A stretch of 64,000 nt of DNA from Poindextera sp035604135 (GTDB taxonomy: Bacteria; Pseudomonadota; Alphaproteobacteria; Caulobacterales; Caulobacteraceae). The notes beneath the pieces were generated by a model that was given only the letters and a program-made list of their open reading frames with translations, did no database searches and was not told the DNA's origin. Positions 51,871 to 59,035 of the stretch are shown in pieces. The number at the start of each line of letters is the position of its first letter. The stretch's first letter is position 1. Location of the stretch: NCBI GenBank assembly GCA_035604135.1, contig DATNJB010000085.1, positions 1 to 64,000 of the forward strand. The letters run 5' to 3'. A program made the translations under genes and the position numbers.

Positions 51871-51875
51871 CCTCC
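51871..51875 (-). promoter_or_regulatory. ribosome-binding site fixing the Cys-rich gene start
   Basis: On the minus strand GGAGG is followed by AACCGCA and then GTG (51863). This is among the best Shine-Dalgarno matches in the window and supports the GTG over the ATG codons further upstream. Confidence 0.7.
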
Positions 51876-51956
51876 GCGTCTCTCTGTCGCCCGCACCTTC
51901 ATCCCGGCCCGCCGAACTGGCAACAGCTCAGCGACATCGCCAAGTACTGCGCTTCC

Positions 51957-51985
51957 TTGAATCGGCAGGCGGTTTCGGGCATAGA
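51957..51985 (+). promoter_or_regulatory. candidate rpmF promoter
   Basis: TTGAAT (51957-51962) and CATAGA (51980-51985) are 17 nt apart, a reasonable -35 but weak -10, and 65 bases ahead of rpmF. It lies in the 187-nt gap between the divergent Cys-rich gene and rpmF, which shows nothing else. Confidence 0.35.
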
Positions 51986-52050
51986 CGCCGGCTCACGCGA
52001 GCGACCCTGGTCGCCTGCCCCCCCTTCAAGTCGACCAAGAAGCGCAATCC

Positions 52051-52233
52051 ATGGCCGTTCCCAAACGCAAAGTCTCTCCCTCGCGCGCCGGCATGCGCCG
52101 CTCGCACCACGCGCTGAAAGCCAACAGCTTCATCGAGGACAAGGAGACCGGCGAGCTCCGCCGGCCGCACCACATCGACCTGAAGACCGGCATGTACAAG
52201 GGCCGGCAGGTGTTGACGCCGAAGGAAGACTAG
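52051..52233 (+). CDS. rpmF: 50S ribosomal protein L32
   Basis: A 60-residue ribosomal protein with the family start MAVPKRKVSPSRAGMRRSHH and the conserved RRPHHIDLKTGMYKGRQVL. It has no cysteines, so it is the zinc-free form usual in alphaproteobacteria. Located 43 bases before eno. Confidence 0.96.
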   Translation: MAVPKRKVSPSRAGMRRSHHALKANSFIEDKETGELRRPHHIDLKTGMYKGRQVLTPKED

Positions 52234-52276
52234 CCACAGCTCGCCGCGGGATGACCGCGCCAGCCGAGAGCGCCTC

Positions 52277-53557
52277 TTGACCGAAATCGTCGACATCATC
52301 GGCCGCGAGATCCTCGACAGCCGTGGCAATCCGACCGTTGAGGTGGACGTGACCCTCGAAGACGGGTCGTTCGGGCGCGCCGCGGTTCCCTCCGGCGCCT
52401 CGACCGGCGCCCACGAAGCGGTCGAGAAGCGCGATGGGGACGCCAAGCGCTATGGCGGCAAGGGCGTCATGCACGCCGTCGATGCGGTGAATGGAGAGAT
52501 CTTCGACGCCCTCTCCGGCTTCGAGGCCGAGGACCAGCGGCGGATCGACCACACGCTCATCGCCCTCGATGGCACGGCGAACAAGAGCAGGCTGGGCGCA
52601 AACGCCATCCTCGGCGTATCGCTCGCCGCCGCTAAAGCCGCCGCCGTCTCGGCCCAGCTTCCGCTCTACAAGTACGTGGGCGGCGTCGGCGCCTGCCTCG
52701 TGCCCGTGCCGCAGATGAACATCATCAACGGCGGCGCCCACGCCGACAATCCGATCGACATCCAGGAGTTCATGATCCTGCCCACTGGCGCGCCGACGTT
52801 TGCTGAGGCGCTCAGGATGGGCTCGGAGATCTTCCACAGCCTGAAGTCGGCGCTGCACGCGGCGGGCCAGGCCACCAACGTCGGCGACGAGGGCGGATTC
52901 GCCCCAAACCTCAAGTCCGCCGAGGAGGCGCTGGCCTTCATCGTCAAGGCCGGCGAGACAGCCGGCTACAAGCCCGGGCGCGACTTCAACCTCGGCCTCG
53001 ACCCCGCCGCCAGCGAGTTCTTCAAGGACGGCAAGTACGAGCTCAGCGGCGAGGGGAAGAGCCTCGATGCGGCCGGCATGGTCGACTACCTGGCCGCGCT
53101 CGCCGCTGCGTTCCCCATCGTTTCCATCGAAGACGGGATGGCCGAGGACGACTTCGCGGGCTGGAAGCTGCTCACCGACAAGCTGGGCGGCAAGCTCCAG
53201 CTGACGGGGGACGATCTCTTCGTCACCAACGTCGACCGCCTGGCCGAGGGGATCGAGATGGGCATCGCCAACTCCATCCTGATCAAGGTCAACCAGATCG
53301 GCACGCTCACCGAGACGCTGGATGCGATCACGCTTGCCCATCGCGCCGCCTATACGGCGGTGATGTCGCACCGCTCGGGTGAGACCGAGGATTCGACCAT
53401 CGCCGACCTCGCCGTGGCGACCGGCTGCGGCCAGATCAAGGCCGGGTCGCTATCGCGCTCGGACCGGTTGGCGAAGTACAACCAGCTGCTGCGCATCGAG
53501 GAAGAGCTGGGCGATCAGGCCGTCTACGCGGCCGCCGATGCGCTGAAGCGGCTCTAG
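52277..53557 (+). CDS. eno: enolase
   Basis: A 426-residue glycolytic enzyme that converts 2-phosphoglycerate to phosphoenolpyruvate. Motifs: GREILDSRGNPTVEVDVTLE at residue 9, GAHEAVEKRDGD, metal ligands in SIEDGMAEDD near residue 288 and LTGDDLFVTN near residue 313, catalytic Lys in LIKVNQIGTLTET near residue 334, and SHRSGETEDSTIAD near residue 365. The only in-frame start at the conserved N-terminus is TTG 52277. A nine-codon open frame (ATG 52251) ends in a TTGA overlap with this start, which may couple their translation. Confidence 0.96.
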   Translation: MTEIVDIIGREILDSRGNPTVEVDVTLEDGSFGRAAVPSGASTGAHEAVEKRDGDAKRYGGKGVMHAVDAVNGEIFDALSGFEAEDQRRIDHTLIALDGTANKSRLGANAILGVSLAAAKAAAVSAQLPLYKYVGGVGACLVPVPQMNIINGGAHADNPIDIQEFMILPTGAPTFAEALRMGSEIFHSLKSALHAAGQATNVGDEGGFAPNLKSAEEALAFIVKAGETAGYKPGRDFNLGLDPAASEFFKDGKYELSGEGKSLDAAGMVDYLAALAAAFPIVSIEDGMAEDDFAGWKLLTDKLGGKLQLTGDDLFVTNVDRLAEGIEMGIANSILIKVNQIGTLTETLDAITLAHRAAYTAVMSHRSGETEDSTIADLAVATGCGQIKAGSLSRSDRLAKYNQLLRIEEELGDQAVYAAADALKRL

Positions 53558-53605
53558 GGCCGCATCAACCCTTCATTAAGCACGCGGCTGCAGCCTAACG
53601 CCGCC

Positions 53606-53902
53606 ATGCGCCGGACGCTCAGATCCTACATCCCGACCGCCGTTCTGGCGGGGCTCATCTTCTATTTTGGCTTCCAGGCCTTCACCGGCGACCGAGGCCT
53701 GCTCGAGCGCGCCGAGCGCAACGCTATCCTCGCCGAGAAGACCCAGGAGCTCGCGAAGCTGGACGCCCAGCGGCAGGATCTGGAGCGCGAGGCGCGCCTC
53801 CTGCGCGACGACAGCCTCTCGGCCGACCTTCTCGACGAGCGCGCCCGTTCCCTCCTAGGCTTGGCCGACCCCAGGGACTATGTGATCCGCACCGACCGCT
53901 GA
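53606..53902 (+). CDS. ftsB: cell-division protein FtsB/DivIC family
   Basis: A 98-residue bitopic membrane protein: one helix at about residues 10-25 (PTAVLAGLIFYFGFQAF) followed by a coiled coil (ERAERNAILAEKTQELAKLD) and the conserved LDERARSLLGLADPRDYV. It belongs to the septum formation initiator family, which bridges FtsL and FtsQ in the divisome. It sits between eno and pdhA, the usual alphaproteobacterial place. Confidence 0.9.
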   Translation: MRRTLRSYIPTAVLAGLIFYFGFQAFTGDRGLLERAERNAILAEKTQELAKLDAQRQDLEREARLLRDDSLSADLLDERARSLLGLADPRDYVIRTDR

Positions 53903-53941
53903 GCGTTTGCGACTCGGATGGTGGCTGAATCTGGGACGACA

Positions 53942-54967
53942 ATGGCGCGCGCGGCGGCTGCCAAGACGAAGACCAAAGCGAAGCCGGCGCCGGGCACGTC
54001 CGACAAGGACGAGATGCTTGCCTTCCATCGCCAAATGCTGCTGATCCGCCGCTTCGAGGAGCGGGCGGGCCAGCTCTATGGCATGGGCCTGATTGGCGGC
54101 TTCTGCCACCTTTACATCGGCCAAGAAGCGATCGCCGTCGGCATGCAGGTGGTGAAGCAGCCAGGCGACCAGATCATCACCGCCTATCGCGCGCACGGCC
54201 ACATGCTGGCCTGCAGCGTCGATCCGAAGGCGGTGATGTCCGAGCTCACCGGCCGCGAGCCGGGGGCGTCGAAGGGCAAGGGCGGCTCGATGCACATGTT
54301 CGCGCCGAAGAACGACTTCTATGGCGGCCACGGCATTGTCGGCGCGCAGGTGTCGCTCGGCACCGGCCTTGGCTTTTCCAACCGCTACCGCAAGAACGGC
54401 AAGGTCGCCTTTGTCTATTTCGGCGACGGCGCGGCGAACCAGGGCCAGGTCTATGAGAGCTTCAACATGGCCGAACTCTGGCGGCTGCCGATCGTCTACG
54501 TGATCGAGAACAACCAGTACGCCATGGGCACCAGCGTCGAACGCTCGTCGTCGGAAACGCACCTCTATAGGCGCGGCGCGAGCTTCAACATCCCGGGCGC
54601 CGAGGTCGACGGGATGGACGTGACCGCCGTGCGCGACGCCGGCGCCAAGGCTGCCGAGCATGCCCGCTCCGGCGCCGGACCCTTCATCCTGGAGATGAAG
54701 ACCTATCGCTACCGCGGCCATTCGATGAGCGATCCGGGCAAGTACCGCACGCGCGAGGAGATCGAAGAGGTGCGCCACACCCGCGACCCGATCGACCACC
54801 TGCAGGAGCGCCTGATCGCCGCAGGTTACGCCGACGAAGCGGAGCTGAAGGCGGTCGACGCCGAGATCCGCCGCCGCGTCGCCGACGCCGCCGAGTTCGC
54901 CCGCACCGCCCCCGAACCCGACCCAAGCGAGCTCTACACCGACGTTTATGCGGAGAACGTCGCTTGA
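53942..54967 (+). CDS. pdhA: pyruvate dehydrogenase E1 component alpha subunit
   Basis: A 341-residue thiamine-diphosphate-dependent E1 alpha subunit. The ThDP motif runs GDGAANQGQVYESFNMAELW and ends VIENNQYAMGTS; the phosphorylation-loop-like region YRYRGHSMSDPGKYRTREE follows. The N-terminal 25 residues are Ala/Lys-rich. ATG 53942 is preferred over ATG 53918 because the extra residues are not conserved. The stop overlaps the pdhB start as TTGA. Confidence 0.95.
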   Translation: MARAAAAKTKTKAKPAPGTSDKDEMLAFHRQMLLIRRFEERAGQLYGMGLIGGFCHLYIGQEAIAVGMQVVKQPGDQIITAYRAHGHMLACSVDPKAVMSELTGREPGASKGKGGSMHMFAPKNDFYGGHGIVGAQVSLGTGLGFSNRYRKNGKVAFVYFGDGAANQGQVYESFNMAELWRLPIVYVIENNQYAMGTSVERSSSETHLYRRGASFNIPGAEVDGMDVTAVRDAGAKAAEHARSGAGPFILEMKTYRYRGHSMSDPGKYRTREEIEEVRHTRDPIDHLQERLIAAGYADEAELKAVDAEIRRRVADAAEFARTAPEPDPSELYTDVYAENVA

Positions 54968-56391
54968 CCGACGTGCTCATGCCGGCGCTGTCGCCCACGA
55001 TGGAGGAGGGCACCCTCGCCAAGTGGTTCGTGAAGGCTGGCGATCATGTCCGGTCGGGCGACGTCATCGCGGAGATCGAGACCGACAAGGCGACCATGGA
55101 GGTCGAAGCCGTCGACGAAGGCGAGGTCGCCGAAATCCTGGTCCCTGAGGGAACTGAAGAGGTCAAGGTCAATACACCGATCGCCCGGCTGAAGGCGGAT
55201 GGAGAAGCGGCCGCTCCGCGGCAATCCAAGCCGCAGGACGATCTCCAGGAGCCCCTTCCCCCTCGCGGGCAAGGGGTTGGGGATGGGGGCGCCCGCGCGG
55301 ACTCGCCAACTCAGGGCTACACCCCTACCCCCAGCCCCTCCCCGCAAGGGGCAGGGGAAGCGCCAAGACCGTCGGTCGCCGCCGATCCCGACGTCCCCGC
55401 CGGGACCAAGCTCGTCCGGCTCTCCGTCCGCGACGCGCTGCGCGACGCGATGGCCGAGGAGATGCGGCGGGATCCGAGCGTCTTCCTGATGGGCGAGGAG
55501 GTCGCCGAGTATCAGGGCGCCTACAAGGTCAGTCGCGACCTCCTGCGGGAGTTCGGCCCCGACCGAGTGGTCGACACCCCGATCACCGAGCACGGGTTCA
55601 CGGGCCTGGGCGTCGGCGCAGCGTTTGCGGGCCTCAGGCCCATTGTCGAGTTCATGACCTTCAACTTCGCCATGCAGGCCATCGACCAGCTGATCAATTC
55701 GGCGGCGAAGACGCGCTACATGTCGGGCGGATTGATGGAGTGCGCGATCGTCTTCCGCGGCCCGAATGGCGCCGCCGCTCGGGTGGCCGCCCAGCACAGC
55801 CAGGACTATTCCAGCTGGTACGCCCACGTGCCGGGGCTGAAGGTTGTGGCGCCCTACGATTCCGCCGACGCCAAGGGCCTCCTGAAGGCGGCGATCCGCG
55901 ACCCCAATCCGGTCATTTTCCTCGAAAATGAAATGCTTTACGGCCACGAGTTCGACGTACCGGACGTCGAGGATTGGATCGTCCCCATTGGCCGCGCGAA
56001 GGTGCGCAGGACCGGCGCGGACGTCACGCTGACCGCCCACTCGCGCTTGGTCGGGTTCGCGCTGGAAGCCGCCGAGGCGCTCGCCAACGAGGGCATCGAG
56101 GCGGAGGTGATCGACCTGCGCACGCTTCGTCCGCTCGACGATGCGACGATCATCGAGAGCGTGAAGAAGACCAACCGCCTGGTTTCCTGCGAGGAGGGCT
56201 GGGGACCGATGGGCGTCGGCGCCGAGGTCGTGGCGCGTGTGATCGAGCAGGCGTTCGACTGGCTGGATGCGCCGCCGGCGCGGGTGCATCAGGAGGACGC
56301 GCCCTTGCCCTACGCCGCCAATCTGGAGGCGCTGTCGCTGCCTTCGGTCGAGAAGATCGTGCGCGCGGCCAAGGCGGTCTCATACCGATGA
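54964..56391 (+). CDS. pdhB: pyruvate dehydrogenase E1 beta subunit with lipoyl domain
   Basis: A 475-residue E1 beta subunit with an N-terminal lipoyl domain (residues 2-78; lipoyl lysine in ETDKATMEVEAV, Lys42), an 60-residue Pro/Gly-rich linker and the catalytic domain from about residue 148 (REALRDAMAEEM-like start, EYQGAYKVSRDLL, MSGGLMECAIVFRGPNGAA). The lipoyl domain on E1 beta is an alphaproteobacterial trait. Starts at TTG 54964 in overlap with pdhA. Residues 97-133 of the linker are encoded by a GC-rich palindromic element. Confidence 0.94.
   Translation: MTDVLMPALSPTMEEGTLAKWFVKAGDHVRSGDVIAEIETDKATMEVEAVDEGEVAEILVPEGTEEVKVNTPIARLKADGEAAAPRQSKPQDDLQEPLPPRGQGVGDGGARADSPTQGYTPTPSPSPQGAGEAPRPSVAADPDVPAGTKLVRLSVRDALRDAMAEEMRRDPSVFLMGEEVAEYQGAYKVSRDLLREFGPDRVVDTPITEHGFTGLGVGAAFAGLRPIVEFMTFNFAMQAIDQLINSAAKTRYMSGGLMECAIVFRGPNGAAARVAAQHSQDYSSWYAHVPGLKVVAPYDSADAKGLLKAAIRDPNPVIFLENEMLYGHEFDVPDVEDWIVPIGRAKVRRTGADVTLTAHSRLVGFALEAAEALANEGIEAEVIDLRTLRPLDDATIIESVKKTNRLVSCEEGWGPMGVGAEVVARVIEQAFDWLDAPPARVHQEDAPLPYAANLEALSLPSVEKIVRAAKAVSYR
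55254..55361. repeat. palindromic element inside pdhB
   Basis: Left arm 55254-55289 (CTTCCCCCTCGCGGG, AAGGGGTTGGGGATGGGGG) and right arm 55321-55361, whose inverse reads CTTCCCCTGCCCCTTGCGGGG then AGGGGCTGGGGGTAGGGG, form a long imperfect inverted repeat; each arm holds its own small hairpin (CCCC-TTGC-GGGG type). Elements of this look are usually intergenic in related genomes. Here it is translated in frame as the residues PLPPRGQGVGDGG to SPSPQGAGEAP of the flexible linker. Confidence 0.8.
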
Positions 56392-56792
56392 GCGGCGATG
56401 TCTGGCGGAGCGGCGGGTGCCACTGCGGGGCGGTGCGCTTCGAGGTCTCGTTGCCCGACGCCGTCGTGGCGCAGAGCTGCAACTGCTCGATCTGCGAACG
56501 CACCGGCTTCGTCCACATCATCACGCCCGAGAGCCGCTTTCGGCTGATGAAGGGCGCCGAGGCGCTGAGCAGCTACCGGTTCAACACGGGCGTCGCCGAT
56601 CATCTGTTCTGTTCGATCTGCGGCATCAAGAGCTTCTACCGCCCGCGCTCGAACCCCGACGGCTGGTCGGTGAACGCCCGCTGCCTTGACGACGCCGACG
56701 CGCTCGACATCCAGATCGAGCCGTTCGACGGGCGGAACTGGGAGGCGCATGCGGCCTCGCTCGCGCACCTCAGCCGAGACGAACCCTCATGA
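56388..56792 (+). CDS. GFA family protein (first of pair in PDH operon)
   Basis: A 134-residue zinc-binding GFA/CENP-V fold protein. Ligand pairs: GGCHCGAVRFEV at residue 9, SCNCSICERTGFVHII near residue 30 and FCSICGIKSFYRPRSN near residue 71. ATG 56388 overlaps the pdhB stop, and its stop overlaps the next GFA gene (both ATGA), so it is translated within the PDH unit. The biochemical role is unknown; glutathione-formaldehyde chemistry is claimed only for a few members. Confidence 0.86.
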   Translation: MSGDVWRSGGCHCGAVRFEVSLPDAVVAQSCNCSICERTGFVHIITPESRFRLMKGAEALSSYRFNTGVADHLFCSICGIKSFYRPRSNPDGWSVNARCLDDADALDIQIEPFDGRNWEAHAASLAHLSRDEPS

Positions 56793-57202
56793 CCGCCTAC
56801 GAGGGCCGCTGCCACTGCGGCGCGGTCAGCGCCCGCTTCGAGACGCAGATCGCGCCCGAAGCGATCGACGTCCGCGCCGATCAATGCAGCTTCTGCCGCC
56901 GCAACGGGGCCAAGACGGTCAGCGACCCGGCCGGCACGCTCATGCTCAGCTTCCGTGAGAGGGGCGTCGAGCGCTATCGCTTCGGGACGCGCAGCTCCGA
57001 TTTTATCATTTGCCGCCGGTGCGGGAGCTTCATGGCCGCGATCATCGACGGCTATGGCGTGCTGAATGTCGTTGGCGCCGGCATCGGCGCCCTGGCCGAG
57101 CGCCCGGCGCGCCCGGTGGACTACGACGGCGAGACGCCCGAAAGCCGCGCCGAACGGCGGCGCCAGCGCTGGACGCCCCTGGTCCTCGAGGTGGCCGCAT
57201 GA
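56789..57202 (+). CDS. GFA family protein (second of pair in PDH operon)
   Basis: A 137-residue GFA fold protein, related to but clearly diverged from its neighbour: GRCHCGAVSARF at residue 7, DQCSFCRRNGAKTVSD near residue 31, ICRRCGSFMAAII near residue 75. The C-terminal third has the longer tail PVDYDGETPESRAERRRQRW. It starts and ends in ATGA overlaps (with the first GFA gene and with pdhC). The presence of two GFA genes between pdhB and pdhC is unusual. Confidence 0.86.
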   Translation: MTAYEGRCHCGAVSARFETQIAPEAIDVRADQCSFCRRNGAKTVSDPAGTLMLSFRERGVERYRFGTRSSDFIICRRCGSFMAAIIDGYGVLNVVGAGIGALAERPARPVDYDGETPESRAERRRQRWTPLVLEVAA

Positions 57203-58551
57203 CCGAGGTGCTCATGCCGGCGCTATCGCCGACGATGGAGGAGGGGACCCTCGCCAAGTGGTTCATCAAACCCGGCGACACGGTCCGCTCAGGCGACGTC
57301 ATCGCCGAGATCGAGACCGACAAGGCAACCATGGAGGTCGAAGCCGTCGACGAGGGCGAAGTCGCCGAGATCCTGGTCCCGGAGGGCACGGAAGAGGTCA
57401 AGGTCAACACCCCCATCGCGCGATTGAAGGGGGAGGGGGACGCGGTGGCCCCGGCGGCGCCGACAAAGGCACAAGGTGAACCGGCTTCAGAGAGCTCTTC
57501 TGCCGATGCCGGAGAAGCCAACCCCGGTAGCGGGCCGGATGGCGGGCCGCTCAGAGACGTCGGGTCGGCGGCCGCCAATCAAGCGCTCGAAGCGAGCGCG
57601 ACCCCGCATCCGTCGGCGTTGCCGCCACCTTCTCTCGCAAGGGGAGAAGCGACCCGTGTGTTTGCGTCGCCGTTGGCCCGTCGGTTAGCGCAGCAGGCCG
57701 GCGTCGATCTGGCGCGCATCCAAGGGTCCGGTCCGCATGGGCGGATCATCAAGCGTGACGTGGAAGAACTGGCGGTCCGGCCCGCACTGGCGGGGACGGC
57801 GGCCGAGGCGAAAGCGCCCCATCGCCAGGTCCTCTCGCTCGAACAGATGGGCATACCGGCGGGCTCCTACGGCCTTGTCCCGCTAAACGGGATGAAGAAG
57901 ACGATCGCGCGGCGGATGACCGAGAGCTTCCGCGATGTCCCGCACTTTCCCTTGAGCATCGACCTCGAAATCGACCGTCTGCTCGAGGCGAGAACGCGCA
58001 TCAACGCCATGCTTGAGGGCGAAGGCGTCAAGGTCAGCGTCAACGACCTCGTCATCAAGGCAGCGGCGCTGGCGCTGAAGCGCGTGCCGGAGGCGAACGC
58101 CTCCTACACGCCGGATGGCATCGCCTTCCACCACCACGCCGACGTCGCCATGGCGGTCGCTGTCGAGGGTGGGTTGATCACCCCTATCATCCGCGCCGCC
58201 GAGACCAAAGGCTTGACCGCGATCGCCAAGGAAACCAAGGACCTGGCGGAGCGTGCTCGCACGCGCAAGCTGAAGCCGGAAGAGTTTCTGGGCGGCACCT
58301 TCTCGGTCTCAAACCTCGGCATGTTCGGCATCAAGAGCTTCGCTTCGATCATCAACGAGCCGCAAGGCGCGATCCTGAGCGTCGGCGCTGGCGAAAAGCG
58401 CCCAGTCGCGCGCGGCGATCAGCTCGCCGTCGCAACCGTTATGAGCGTCACGCTGACCTGCGACCACCGGGTCGTCGACGGCGCGATCGGCGCGCGCTTC
58501 CTTGCCGCCTTCAAGGCGATGATCGAGGAACCCGTCACTATGATCGTCTAG
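57199..58551 (+). CDS. pdhC: dihydrolipoyllysine acetyltransferase (PDH E2)
   Basis: A 450-residue E2. Lipoyl domain residues 2-78 with lipoyl Lys42 (ETDKATMEVEAV), a 75-residue linker, the peripheral subunit-binding domain at about 154-190 (FASPLARRLAQQAGVDL, GSGPHGRIIKRDVE) and the catalytic acyltransferase domain from about 220 to the end, with MSVTLTCDHRVVDGAIGARF holding the catalytic His-Asp. The lipoyl domain differs from that of PdhB at only four of 77 residues. The linker holds a hairpin at 57629-57649. Confidence 0.95.
   Translation: MTEVLMPALSPTMEEGTLAKWFIKPGDTVRSGDVIAEIETDKATMEVEAVDEGEVAEILVPEGTEEVKVNTPIARLKGEGDAVAPAAPTKAQGEPASESSSADAGEANPGSGPDGGPLRDVGSAAANQALEASATPHPSALPPPSLARGEATRVFASPLARRLAQQAGVDLARIQGSGPHGRIIKRDVEELAVRPALAGTAAEAKAPHRQVLSLEQMGIPAGSYGLVPLNGMKKTIARRMTESFRDVPHFPLSIDLEIDRLLEARTRINAMLEGEGVKVSVNDLVIKAAALALKRVPEANASYTPDGIAFHHHADVAMAVAVEGGLITPIIRAAETKGLTAIAKETKDLAERARTRKLKPEEFLGGTFSVSNLGMFGIKSFASIINEPQGAILSVGAGEKRPVARGDQLAVATVMSVTLTCDHRVVDGAIGARFLAAFKAMIEEPVTMIV
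57629..57649. repeat. hairpin in pdhC linker
   Basis: CTTCTCTC (57629-57636) pairs with GGGAGAAG (57642-57649; one G-T) around GCAAG. The same CTTCTC-type stem with a GCAA core is common in intergenic palindromes of this group, and it falls in the PdhC linker (residues about 144-151, PSLARGE) just ahead of the subunit-binding domain. Confidence 0.5.
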
Positions 58552-58558
58552 GGGACTC

Positions 58559-59035
58559 ATGAGCGTCTATGACTTCGAAGCCGAAACGCTGGACGGGAAG
58601 CCGGCGCCGTTGGCCAAGCACCGCGGCGAGGTCCTTCTCATCGTCAATACCGCCAGCAAGTGCGGGTTCACGCCGCAGTACGAGGGACTGGAGGCGCTCT
58701 ATCGCCGCTTCAAGGATCGCGGCTTCACGATCCTGGGCTTCCCCTGCAACCAGTTCGGCGCCCAGGAGCCAGGCGATGCGGCGCAGATCGCCAACTTGTG
58801 CTCGCTGACCTACGACGTTAGCTTCCCGCTGCTGGCCAAGATCGACGTCAACGGCGCGCGGGCGCACCCGCTCTACGCCTATCTGAAGAAGCAACAGAAG
58901 GGCGTGCTCGGCTCAGAAGGGATCAAATGGCACTTCACCAAGTTCCTCATCGACAGAGAGGGGCGGGTCGTGCGCCGGTTCGCCCCTGTTGACACGCCCG
59001 AGAAGATCGCAGGGGCGGTTGAAGCCCTGCTCTAA
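58559..59035 (+). CDS. glutathione peroxidase family
   Basis: A 158-residue thioredoxin-fold peroxidase. The active-site cysteine is Cys35 in NTASKCGFTPQY; the partner Gln and Trp are in FPCNQFGAQEPG and IKWHFTKFLIDREG. The cysteine (non-seleno) form often uses thioredoxin rather than glutathione. It starts 7 bases after the pdhC stop, and its stop overlaps the lpdA start (TAATG), placing peroxide defence inside the PDH unit. Confidence 0.93.
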   Translation: MSVYDFEAETLDGKPAPLAKHRGEVLLIVNTASKCGFTPQYEGLEALYRRFKDRGFTILGFPCNQFGAQEPGDAAQIANLCSLTYDVSFPLLAKIDVNGARAHPLYAYLKKQQKGVLGSEGIKWHFTKFLIDREGRVVRRFAPVDTPEKIAGAVEALL

